Assembly (NCBI GenBank): GCA_964553105.1
Contig: CAZKJO010000008.1
Location: 1 to 54,636, forward strand
Length of the DNA stretch: 54,636 nt
Direction of reading: 5' to 3'
Source of the DNA: Profundicola sp964553105
GTDB lineage: Bacteria > Bacteroidota > Bacteroidia > Flavobacteriales > Weeksellaceae
Position numbers and translations under genes: made by a program. This document shows, one piece after another, positions 1 to 7,962 of this stretch. Under the pieces are notes generated by a model that searched no databases, was not told the origin of the DNA, and worked only from the letters and a program-made list of their open reading frames with translations. Position 1 is the first letter of the stretch; each line of letters starts with the position of its first letter.

Positions 1-52
1 CTTATTCTTAAAAAGTTTACTCAACACAAATAATTTTCTTGGATTGAGACAT

Positions 53-77
53 AAAAAAAGCCTGCATAATGCAGGCT
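53..77 (-). terminator. Rho-independent terminator after hppD
   Basis: Positions 59-66 and 70-77 form a perfect 8 bp stem (AGCCTGCA/TGCAGGCT) with a 3-base loop. On the minus strand it is followed by a run of seven T (53-59). It lies about 30 bp past the hppD stop and ends the hmgA-SIMPL-hppD group. Confidence 0.9.
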
Positions 78-105
78 CCTTTTAAAATGTATTTAAAAAC
101 TTTAA

Positions 106-1266
106 TTATAAAGTACCTCTTTTAGCTTGTTCTCTTTCGATTGACTCGAATAAGGCTTTAAAATTACCAGCACCAAATCCTTTTGCTCCCATCCTTTGAA
201 TAACCTCAAAGAATAATGTAGGACGATCCTCTACCGGTTTTGTGAAAATTTGTAGCAAGTAACCTTCTTCGTCGGCATCGATCATAATACCCAACTTTTG
301 AAGTTGCTCTAAGTCTTCTTTCATCTCATGCTCGAATTCTTTTAAACGATCTGGAATAGCCTCATAATAAGCCGTTGGAGGCGTAGATAAGAATTCTACT
401 CCACGACGACGCATTTCTGATACAGTAGATAGGATATCGTTGGTTGCAACCGCAATATGCTGAACACCTGGTCCACCGTAGAAGTCTAAAAACTCCTCAA
501 TTTGAGATTTCTTTTTACCTTCTGCTGGCTCGTTAATAGGGAATTTAACACGTCCGTTTCCGTTGGCCATTACTTTAGACATCAGTGCAGAATATTCTGT
601 GTGAATTTGCTTATCATCGAATGATAGGAAGTTTTGGAAGCCCATAACGTCCTCATACCATTTTACCCAAGTATTCATTTCATTCCAACCTACATTTCCA
701 ACCATGTGGTCAATAAACTTTAATCCTACTGGCTCTGGATTATAATCAGATTCCCATTTCTCGTATCCCGGCATGAAAACACCATTATAATTCTTTCTTT
801 CAACGAATAAGTGAACAGTTTCCCCGTAAGTGTAAATTCCAGCTTTCACGATTTCACCATGCTCATCCTCCATTACTGTAGGTTCCATGTAAGATTTAGC
901 TCCACGTTTGGTGGTTTCCTCATAAGCAGCTCTTGCATCATCTACCCAAAGTGCAACGATTTTAACTGCGTCACCATGCTTAACAATATGATCATTGATG
1001 GAGCTCTCTGGCGTTAATGGTGTTGTAAGAACTAAGCGAATTTTATCTTGTTGTAAAACATAAGAAGCTCTATCTCTAACTCCAGTCTCTAAACCAGAAT
1101 AAGCTAATGATTGAAAACCAAAAGCGGACTTATAGAAGTGAGCTGCTTGCTTTGCATTTCCTACATAGAATTCGACATGATCCGTTCCCAAAAGTGGCAA
1201 GAAATCTTGTGCACCTTCAAAGATCTTCTCTAATCCGTATTCTGTGTTTTTTAATTCGTTACTCAT
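106..1266 (-). CDS. hppD: 4-hydroxyphenylpyruvate dioxygenase
   Basis: This Fe(II) enzyme converts 4-hydroxyphenylpyruvate to homogentisate in cytoplasmic tyrosine catabolism. The 386 residues match the usual family length and show two vicinal-oxygen-chelate halves: an N-terminal one beginning at HVEFYVG (30-36) and a catalytic one beginning at FIDHMVGNV (184). The expected iron ligands are visible as His187, His270 (GGPGVQH) and Glu354 (LFFEVIQR), and the C-terminal GFGAGNFKALFESIE gate helix is intact. The gene lies 5 bp after the SIMPL gene and downstream of hmgA, which uses its product, so the three probably form one unit ending at the hairpin at 53-77. Identification is secure. Confidence 0.97.
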   Translation of the reverse strand: MSNELKNTEYGLEKIFEGAQDFLPLLGTDHVEFYVGNAKQAAHFYKSAFGFQSLAYSGLETGVRDRASYVLQQDKIRLVLTTPLTPESSINDHIVKHGDAVKIVALWVDDARAAYEETTKRGAKSYMEPTVMEDEHGEIVKAGIYTYGETVHLFVERKNYNGVFMPGYEKWESDYNPEPVGLKFIDHMVGNVGWNEMNTWVKWYEDVMGFQNFLSFDDKQIHTEYSALMSKVMANGNGRVKFPINEPAEGKKKSQIEEFLDFYGGPGVQHIAVATNDILSTVSEMRRRGVEFLSTPPTAYYEAIPDRLKEFEHEMKEDLEQLQKLGIMIDADEEGYLLQIFTKPVEDRPTLFFEVIQRMGAKGFGAGNFKALFESIEREQAKRGTL

Positions 1267-1271
1267 ATTTA

Positions 1272-2006
1272 TTATTTTATTTTAAACTCTAATTTTGCTG
1301 TAATGTTTGCTGTTTTATCTTTTGATGTGGTATTAAACACACCACCATAAGTAAACTCTTCGTTACTATATTGACCGGTAATTTGAAAAATACCAAGTCG
1401 AGCCTGCTTTAATTCCCCCAGACTTGCATTTGATTCCTTAGCAATATTCTCGGCGCGTTTTCTAGCATTTTCTGTGGCTTGCGAAATTAATTCTAATTTT
1501 AAATCTTCTAATCCCGAAAAGTAATAACTCGGCAAACTCGAGTTTAATTCAATTCCTTGGGATATCAAATTAGAAATCTCTCTAGAAACATTCTCAATTC
1601 GTTCTAAATCTTTGGATTTTACCTCCACAGATTGAAGCAAGCTATAACCATTAAAAATCCTTTGAGAGCTACCATTATTATCATATCTGTATTCAAAATC
1701 CTTAGAAATACTAACCGCACTAAAGACAATTTCTTCCTTTTTAACGCCTTGACTAATTAAGTACTCTTCTACTTTATTTTTGTCATCACTTAATTGCTGG
1801 GATGCGGCTTTCAAATCAAAGTTATTGGTTTGAAAATCGGCATTCCAAATAATTAAATCAGCTTGAAAATCCTTTTTGCCCAAGCCTGTAACTTCTATCG
1901 TTTCACCAACCTTATATTTATACTTATATGCATTGCCTATAATGGCAGCACCCACAACCACTGCAAGCGCGAAAATAAGACCAAGAATTATATTTGTAAG
2001 TTTCAT
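1272..2006 (-). CDS. SIMPL-domain (DUF541) envelope protein
   Basis: The 244-residue protein has an N-terminal hydrophobic segment (about 7-25) that is a membrane anchor or signal peptide. It is followed by a SIMPL/DUF541 region: the start VGETIEVTGLGKKDFQADLI resembles the family's opening strand, and a helix near 175-195 (SQATENARKRAENIAKE) matches the family's conserved AxxxAxxKA helix. The family is periplasmic or surface-associated and its biochemical role is poorly known. It sits 5 bp upstream of hppD and 77 bp downstream of hmgA, yet SIMPL proteins have no known part in tyrosine breakdown, so the position may only be co-transcription. Family assignment is good; function is open. Confidence 0.85.
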   Translation of the reverse strand: MKLTNIILGLIFALAVVVGAAIIGNAYKYKYKVGETIEVTGLGKKDFQADLIIWNADFQTNNFDLKAASQQLSDDKNKVEEYLISQGVKKEEIVFSAVSISKDFEYRYDNNGSSQRIFNGYSLLQSVEVKSKDLERIENVSREISNLISQGIELNSSLPSYYFSGLEDLKLELISQATENARKRAENIAKESNASLGELKQARLGIFQITGQYSNEEFTYGGVFNTTSKDKTANITAKLEFKIK

Positions 2007-2083
2007 ATAACTTATTTTTAATTGGTATTAAATTTTCATTTGATCAAAGAATATTTAAACTCTAGTTAATCTTATGTTCTCTA

Positions 2084-3274
2084 TTATTCAATTTGCGGTG
2101 GAATCCCAGTCATGTCTTCATCCTCTAACCAAGAAGTAACATAGGTATCATCCTCTAGCTCCAAAGCCTCTTGCGTAAGTTGTAAGGGTCTAAATGGATC
2201 TATCATCACGGCTAATTCTCCCGTCTCTTTTTTACCTATACTACGTTCCATAGCTCCCGGATGAGGTCCATGAGGAACACCCCCTGGATGTAAAGTAAAG
2301 AAACCTTTCTCAATATGATTTCTACTCATAAAATCACCATCTACATAATACAATACTTCTTCTGAGTCGATATTACTATGATTATATGGCGCAGGAACCG
2401 AATCTGGGTGATAATCATAAAGTCTAGGAACAAACGAACAAACTACAAAGTTGTGTCCTTCAAAAGTTTGATGAATAGGTGGCGGTAAGTGAATTCTACC
2501 GGTTATTGGTTCAAAATCGTGAATACTAAATCCATATGGAAAAAAATAACCATCCCAACCTACAACATCAAAAGGATGTGTGGCGTAATTAATATCATAC
2601 AACATTCCTTCCTTTTTAACTTTTACCAAGAAATCTCCTTTTTCATCGATTGGCTCTTGGTAAGTTGGTAGTTTGATATCTCGTTCACAGAAAGGAGAGT
2701 GCTCTAATAATTGACCAAATTGGTTGCGGTATCTAGACGGCGTTTCAATAGGTGAATTACTCTCCAAGATCAACAACCTATTATTATGATCATTAAAATG
2801 GAGTTGGTAAATCGTTCCTCTAGGAATAATTAAATAATCTCCATATTCAAACTCGATACTCCCCAACATAGTTTTCAAAACACCACTTCCCTCATGTATA
2901 AAAAGCATTTCGTCTTGATTACCATTTTTATAGAAGTAATCGGTCATTGATTTTTTAGGTGCAGATACTCCGATAGTCAGATCATTATTAAAAAATAAGG
3001 TCGTCCTACCTTCCAAAAAATCATCTTGAGGCTTAACATGAAAACCCTTCACCAAACGAGGTGTGATATTTTTTTGCACAGCAGCTTTTGGTGACACATC
3101 CCTACCCTCGCCCACAGATTTCATTTGCGTCGGACGATGAATATGATAAAGCAATGATGAAAAACCATGAAACCCCTCAGTTCCAAATAGTTGTTCATAA
3201 TAAAACTTTCCCTCTTCTGATTTAAAAACTGTATGTCTTTTAGGTGGAATTTTACCTAATTTATGATATAGCAT
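2084..3274 (-). CDS. hmgA: Homogentisate 1,2-dioxygenase
   Basis: This enzyme opens the aromatic ring of homogentisate to maleylacetoacetate, the step after HppD. The iron-ligand spacing of the family (His, +6 Glu, +30 His) is kept: His299 in YNHSN, Glu305 in DSEE, and His335 in the PHGP motif of HPGGVPHGPHPG (329-340). At 396 residues it is shorter than the roughly 430-445 residue proteobacterial and animal enzymes, as is common for Bacteroidetes homologues. It is first in a minus-strand group with the SIMPL gene and hppD. Fumarylacetoacetase and maleylacetoacetate isomerase are not in the window. The ATG at 3274 starts the conserved N-terminus. Confidence 0.93.
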   Translation of the reverse strand: MLYHKLGKIPPKRHTVFKSEEGKFYYEQLFGTEGFHGFSSLLYHIHRPTQMKSVGEGRDVSPKAAVQKNITPRLVKGFHVKPQDDFLEGRTTLFFNNDLTIGVSAPKKSMTDYFYKNGNQDEMLFIHEGSGVLKTMLGSIEFEYGDYLIIPRGTIYQLHFNDHNNRLLILESNSPIETPSRYRNQFGQLLEHSPFCERDIKLPTYQEPIDEKGDFLVKVKKEGMLYDINYATHPFDVVGWDGYFFPYGFSIHDFEPITGRIHLPPPIHQTFEGHNFVVCSFVPRLYDYHPDSVPAPYNHSNIDSEEVLYYVDGDFMSRNHIEKGFFTLHPGGVPHGPHPGAMERSIGKKETGELAVMIDPFRPLQLTQEALELEDDTYVTSWLEDEDMTGIPPQIE

Positions 3275-3516
3275 TTTAATATAATTTAAGTGGTCTAAAA
3301 ATACAAAGAATAATGTTGAATTCTAAATAATGACACTAAAATATTCATTTAAGCTATTAAATTTTAAAGCTAGCAATTCATTATCTTCATTAATTACAGA
3401 AATGTATGGTGCTAAATATTTAAAAGCTAAATTCTACAAAGGTCCAACGAGATAGTCTTATTCTATTATTAAATTTAATCTTGGCATAAAAGCGAGCTTT
3501 TGATTATCTTGCTCAA

Positions 3517-4641
3517 ATGAAAAAGTTTTCGGAAATACGTAGAGAGTTTCATCAAATCGCAGAGCTTTCAGGAAAAGAATATAAGACCGCTAAAAAAGTA
3601 GTTGAAATTCTTGAAAATTATAATTGTGAAATAGTTCCCAATATTGGAAACACGGGCATTTTGGCCATTTTTGACAGTGGAAAAGAAGGTAAAACAATTA
3701 GTTTTAGAGCAGAATTAGATGCACTTCCTATTCAAGAAGTTAATGATTTCAAATATAAATCTGAGACGGATGGTGTTTCACATAAATGTGGTCATGATGG
3801 ACATCTTACTTGTTTATTAGCTTTAGGTGAAAAATTAGATAAGCAACCTCCCAGTAGTGGTAGAGTTATTTTACTTTTTCAATCTGCCGAGGAGAATGGC
3901 GAAGGCGCATATGCGATGTTTCATGATGAGAAATTTAAAGATTATCATCCTGATTTTATTTTTGCTTACCATAATTTACCGGGTTATCCATTAAATAAAA
4001 TTGTTTATAAATACGACTCCTTTACACCGGCCGTTACGAGTATTATTATAAAACTTAACGGAAAAACTTCACATGCAGCCGAACCCGAGCATGGCGATAA
4101 TCCTGCTTTGGCTATGTCTAACATTATGCAACGTTGTTTAGCAATTGCTAGAAATGACATTAACGACCAAAACTTTTCTGTTGTAACTCCTATATATCAA
4201 ACTTTAGGAGCCAAAGATTATGGGATTTCTGCAGGTTATGGTGAGCTTCATTTCACTTTAAGATGCTGGACTCAAAAAGCTTTGAATGAATTAGTAGAAA
4301 ACATCCAACAGATTTCTAAAGAGGAAGCTCAGAAAGAATCTCTAGAGGTGAGCTTTGATTTCACCCAAGATTTTCAGGCCAATGAAAACCATGATGAAGC
4401 GGTTGATATTTTAAATCAAGTTGTCAAAAAATATAAGTTTAATCATCAAAAAAGGGAATATCCATTTAAGTGGGGAGAAGATTTTGGCTTATTTACACAA
4501 AACTTTAAAGGGGCAATGTTTGGTATTGGCTCTGGAGAAAATTGTCCAGCACTACACAATCCCGACTATGATTTCCCCGATGAATTAATTGACAATGCTT
4601 CGGATATTTTCTTCGCTATACAAAAGGAAATTTTAGATTAA
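3517..4641 (+). CDS. M20-family amidohydrolase (M20D type)
   Basis: This is a predicted cytoplasmic metal-dependent amidohydrolase of the M20D group (IAA-amino-acid hydrolase, hippurate hydrolase and N-acyl-amino-acid deacylase relatives). The motif CGHDGH (91-96), the pair Glu125-Glu126 in SAEENGEGA, and His152 in HNLPG supply the expected two-metal centre. HAAEP marks the dimerisation insert and HNPDYDFPDEL the C-terminal metal-binding end. It lacks a signal peptide. A weak promoter is possible (TTG at 3481, TATCTTG at 3505-3511). The stop is 20 bp before the next gene, an alanine-racemase-like enzyme, suggesting an operon and a substrate that is an N-acylated amino acid. The exact substrate cannot be read from sequence. 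Confidence 0.88.
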   Translation: MKKFSEIRREFHQIAELSGKEYKTAKKVVEILENYNCEIVPNIGNTGILAIFDSGKEGKTISFRAELDALPIQEVNDFKYKSETDGVSHKCGHDGHLTCLLALGEKLDKQPPSSGRVILLFQSAEENGEGAYAMFHDEKFKDYHPDFIFAYHNLPGYPLNKIVYKYDSFTPAVTSIIIKLNGKTSHAAEPEHGDNPALAMSNIMQRCLAIARNDINDQNFSVVTPIYQTLGAKDYGISAGYGELHFTLRCWTQKALNELVENIQQISKEEAQKESLEVSFDFTQDFQANENHDEAVDILNQVVKKYKFNHQKREYPFKWGEDFGLFTQNFKGAMFGIGSGENCPALHNPDYDFPDELIDNASDIFFAIQKEILD

Positions 4642-4661
4642 TCTAGATTTAAAATTCATTT

Positions 4662-5813
4662 ATGCATCCATCTACCTACATAGAAATTAGTAAATCTGCT
4701 TTTAAACAAAACTATGATTTCATTCAATCTATTCTTCTACCCAATGTTAAATTTTCATCGGTCATTAAAGGTAATGCTTATGGACATGGTATTGAGGTAA
4801 TTGTTCCTGTTTTGGAGGAAATTGGTGTGAAACATTTTTCTGTTTTTAATGGCGACGAAGCCTTCCGTGTAAAGCAAGTATGTAGTCCTGATACCGAAAT
4901 CATGGTCATGGGAATGCTAACCGAAGATCAACTGAAATGGGTAATTGAAAAAGAAATTGAATTTTATATTTTTGATATTCATCGTTTAGAAAAAACCATT
5001 AGGATTTGTAAAGAATTAAATAAAAAAGCCAAGGTTCACTTTGAGATAGAAACCGGAATGAACCGAACAGGTTTGTCTAAAGACGATTTGAATATTGCCG
5101 TTGAAGTTCTTAAAAACAATGAAGAATATCTCGAGCTTTATGGCCTATGCACGCATTTAGCTGGCGCAGAAAGTATAGCCAATTATTATCGCATTAAAAA
5201 TCAGTTGATTAATTACAAAAAAGCACTTAAACATTTAAAGGCCATCGAAATTAAACCTAAATATAGACATGTATCCTGTTCTGCCGGCACCATTAGGTTC
5301 CCAGAAACTCAGCTTGATATGGTTCGTGTGGGAATTATGCAATATGGTTTTTTTCCTACCAACGAGGTAATGATCAACTACCTTACTCAACATAAAGAAG
5401 TAGATGATCCATTACGTCGAGGTCTAACCTGGAAAAGCCAGGTAATGAGCATTAAAGAAGTAGCAACTGGAGAGTTTATTGGTTATGGGACTGCCTATTT
5501 TGCAAGTAAGGATATGAAAATTGCCACGATCCCCATTGGTTATGGTTATGGATTTGCTCGAGCACTTACAAATCAAGGTAAAGTATTAATTAATGGGGAA
5601 TACGCACAAGTGGTTGGTATTGTCAACATGAATATTATCTCCGTCGACATTACAGATATTGATGACGTTCGAGTGGGAGATCAAGTTACTATTATTGGCC
5701 GCGATGGCGATAAAGATATTAGCGTTTCATCATTTAGTGATATAAGTAATCAAGTAAACTATGAACTTCTTACGCGATTACCTAATGATATTCCAAGAGT
5801 TGTGGTGGACTAG
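4662..5813 (+). CDS. alr: Alanine racemase family protein (fold-type III PLP)
   Basis: This PLP enzyme interconverts L- and D-amino acids, classically alanine for peptidoglycan. Lys36 in SSVIKGNAYGHG is the PLP lysine and Tyr275 in IGYGTAY the opposite catalytic base. RVGIMQYGFFP and the C-terminal beta domain are present, giving a normal 383-residue length. Two positions differ from the usual pattern: GYADGYPR reads GYGYGFAR (294-299), and the usual Cys-Met-Asp near the active site reads Asn-Met-Asn in VNMNIISVDITD. The gene follows the M20 amidohydrolase by 20 bp. It may be the housekeeping Alr or a paralogue with altered specificity; no fused MurF domain is seen. Confidence 0.87.
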   Translation: MHPSTYIEISKSAFKQNYDFIQSILLPNVKFSSVIKGNAYGHGIEVIVPVLEEIGVKHFSVFNGDEAFRVKQVCSPDTEIMVMGMLTEDQLKWVIEKEIEFYIFDIHRLEKTIRICKELNKKAKVHFEIETGMNRTGLSKDDLNIAVEVLKNNEEYLELYGLCTHLAGAESIANYYRIKNQLINYKKALKHLKAIEIKPKYRHVSCSAGTIRFPETQLDMVRVGIMQYGFFPTNEVMINYLTQHKEVDDPLRRGLTWKSQVMSIKEVATGEFIGYGTAYFASKDMKIATIPIGYGYGFARALTNQGKVLINGEYAQVVGIVNMNIISVDITDIDDVRVGDQVTIIGRDGDKDISVSSFSDISNQVNYELLTRLPNDIPRVVVD

Positions 5814-5876
5814 TTTATTTTTAAATAACTTGGAAAACATTACTATTGGAGGTGTTAAAATGAAAGCCATAAAACC

Positions 5877-7463
5877 TTATTGTCGGGAGCTTAAATCTCC
5901 TTCAGTTACATTTAATTCATCTACAATAAAAATATCTCTCCAAACCTGAGGACGCTCATCAACACGCCAAACAAAATCTGGCAGTTTGCGTTGATCTTCG
6001 GGTAACTTACTAGGCGGATAAACCCTTGACTCAGCATTAATTCTACAGGCTAAAACATTAATTTCTCTTTCCTCGAAATCTGCTTCTACAATTCCACAAT
6101 CCGAACGATTAATACCAATTAATTCTTTCACCGGTGGCAAATTAGAATTTATACTATCTTTTTTCTCCTCCTCCATGTATAGTAAGGTTTGAGCATTTCC
6201 TTCCCCTTGAACCCAATCTAATTGTTCATCAACAAAAAGTCCTAGCATTTCGCGGCTTTTCATTTGATGAAACTGAGTTTCAGTTATAGAATCTGTTTTA
6301 GAAATAGCAAATGCATTTTGCCTTACTTTCATAGAATCAAGACGCTCTGCAACAGTATTGATATAAACAGAAATCGTATCGCCTGTAATCTGTCGATAAC
6401 CGCTCCAAACAACTGGTTTTCGAAAGAATCTCATCACACCTTTGTCTTCTGCAAAAGAAATTGAATCAGCTTTTCCCTGAAGATTGCTTTTAAAGAATTT
6501 AGCTTTGTGATACGCTCTGATTAGATTCTTGTCATTTCGCTTGGTAGACATCAAAGTATCTGCATGTAAATAAAGAGAATCTTTTTCAAAGGCTCTCACC
6601 GCATATGCTTTCTGCGTTACATAACCCGAATCTTGTTCCTGAAAATACTCCCCAAAACCACCACGAATAAATTGTTTTTCCTCAGGATTATCAATCAAAA
6701 CATCGCCTGTTCCTTTTCCATATCCAGGTGTTTGATTATAATAAATATCATCTGCGGTGAAAACGATTCCATCCATGTGCACAGAAGATCTATTTTCTAA
6801 AAAAGCCTCTTTTTTATTTAAGAAATACTTTCCTTTTGTCGTTCTAATGAATTGATTGGGATTTTTACGGTTTTGAATATAAGTATCATCAAAAAACTCC
6901 ATATAATCTCCATCTGCATAATGGCGAATATTCTTACTTTCTATGTAATAATCCTTGTTTACAATTCGAACATCTTTATCGAATTTAATACTTTTTGTAA
7001 CTAAGTCGTACTCACCTTCTTGACTGGTAATCGTCTCATTATTAGAAACAATTGTTCCACCGGTATTAAAATAAGCCTTCTGAGTATTTCTATTATACTC
7101 TAATTTGTCTGTGTATAAAGTTTGCTCTGAGTCTCTTAAAACAACATCACCTGTAGCTTTAGCTATTTTTGTATTTCCGTTATATTCCAAAGCATCAGAA
7201 GCAAGGTGGTTTTCCTGCATATCCAATTCTACGTTAGAAAATGCCCTGAAATAATTTTCTAATTCATAATAAACAACACTATCGGCTCTAAGAATTGCGC
7301 CGTCGTGCTCCAATATTACTTTTCCTGATAAGAGAAGATTTCCGTCGTACTTACCTGGAATCTTTTGTATTTTGTTGGAATGGATTTGCTTTATCTTCTT
7401 TGGTTTATTTTGTGCCAAAGCCATCATCGGCATTAATATTAAAACCCACAAGAATTTAAACAT
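5877..7463 (-). CDS. OstA/LptA-like LPS transport protein
   Basis: A signal peptide (MFKFLWVLILMPMMALAQ) is followed by about 500 residues of repeated beta-jellyroll OstA motifs: statements such as DGAILRADSVVYYELEN and LASDALEYNGNTKIAKATGDVVL recur with about 30-40 residue spacing. Proteins of this family carry lipopolysaccharide across the periplasm (LptA) or form the periplasmic part of LptD; without a C-terminal barrel this one is the bridge type common in flavobacteria. I chose the ATG at 7463 rather than the frame opening at 7484, because it starts exactly at the signal peptide. It then overlaps the fur stop by 8 bases (ATGTTTAA), a typical translational coupling. Confidence 0.85.
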   Translation of the reverse strand: MFKFLWVLILMPMMALAQNKPKKIKQIHSNKIQKIPGKYDGNLLLSGKVILEHDGAILRADSVVYYELENYFRAFSNVELDMQENHLASDALEYNGNTKIAKATGDVVLRDSEQTLYTDKLEYNRNTQKAYFNTGGTIVSNNETITSQEGEYDLVTKSIKFDKDVRIVNKDYYIESKNIRHYADGDYMEFFDDTYIQNRKNPNQFIRTTKGKYFLNKKEAFLENRSSVHMDGIVFTADDIYYNQTPGYGKGTGDVLIDNPEEKQFIRGGFGEYFQEQDSGYVTQKAYAVRAFEKDSLYLHADTLMSTKRNDKNLIRAYHKAKFFKSNLQGKADSISFAEDKGVMRFFRKPVVWSGYRQITGDTISVYINTVAERLDSMKVRQNAFAISKTDSITETQFHQMKSREMLGLFVDEQLDWVQGEGNAQTLLYMEEEKKDSINSNLPPVKELIGINRSDCGIVEADFEEREINVLACRINAESRVYPPSKLPEDQRKLPDFVWRVDERPQVWRDIFIVDELNVTEGDLSSRQ

Positions 7464-7926
7464 TTTTAGGTTTTCTTGTACCATAAAAATACAACGAATG
7501 TTTTTCTATTTTAATATCAAATACTTCCTCAATCGTATCCTTAATGGTCTGGATTCTTGGATCGCAAAACTCTAGTACTTCACCTGTGTCGGTTAGCAGA
7601 ATATGATCATGTTGTTTGTCGAAATAGGATTTCTCAAAATGAGCCTGATTATCACCAAACTGATGTTTTCTCACCAATTTAGCCTCCAATAAGAGTTCTA
7701 TAGTATTATATAAAGTGGCACGACTCACACGATATTTCTTGTCTTTCATTCTCATGTAAAGCTCATCGATATCGAAATGATCGTTAATTCGATAAATTTC
7801 TTCTAAAATCGCATAACGCTCTGGGGTTTTACGGTGTTTATGCTCATCAAGAAAGTTGGTTAAGACTTCCCTAACTATTAAAACCTGATCGTCAATTGTT
7901 ACTCTACCTAATTCTTTGCTATCCAT
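7456..7926 (-). CDS. Fur-family metal-dependent repressor
   Basis: The 156-residue protein has the Fur winged helix (KTPERYAILEEIYRINDHFDIDEL, then VSRATLYNTIELLLEAKLVRK as recognition region) and the metal-binding dimer domain with KQHDHIL and EFCDPRIQ. The CxxC pair that usually follows HDH to bind structural zinc is absent: the segment reads LLTDTGEV, and the only Cys is in EFCDPR. An ATG at 7926 is a better start than the in-frame TTG at 7932. It is coupled by overlap to the OstA gene and lies 30 bp downstream of relA. It could be Fur, Zur or PerR; the sequence does not decide. Confidence 0.9.
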   Translation of the reverse strand: MDSKELGRVTIDDQVLIVREVLTNFLDEHKHRKTPERYAILEEIYRINDHFDIDELYMRMKDKKYRVSRATLYNTIELLLEAKLVRKHQFGDNQAHFEKSYFDKQHDHILLTDTGEVLEFCDPRIQTIKDTIEEVFDIKIEKHSLYFYGTRKPKNV

Positions 7927-7943
7927 GTTCAACCTTGAATTTA

Positions 7944-7951
7944 CAAAAATA
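7944..7951 (-). promoter_or_regulatory. Possible -7 box for fur
   Basis: On the minus strand this reads TATTTTTG, a match to the Bacteroidetes -7 consensus TAnnTTTG, 18 bp before the ATG at 7926. No TTG lies at the proper -33 distance, so it is only a moderate candidate. It would let fur-ostA be transcribed apart from relA. Confidence 0.4.
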
Positions 7952-7962
7952 CGAAATTATGT

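Noticed and set aside
2045..3312. Shared 9-mer CAAAGAATA (2045-2053 and 3304-3312) before the SIMPL gene and hmgA, read as TATTCTTTG on the minus strand
   Set aside because: It has three bases instead of two between TA and TTTG of the -7 consensus, and no -33 TTG; two copies of a 9-mer in AT-rich DNA are not enough to claim a promoter.
3402..3455. 17-codon ORF MYGAKYLKAKFYKGPTR between hmgA and the M20 gene
   Set aside because: Too short, no promoter or family pattern; compatible with chance.
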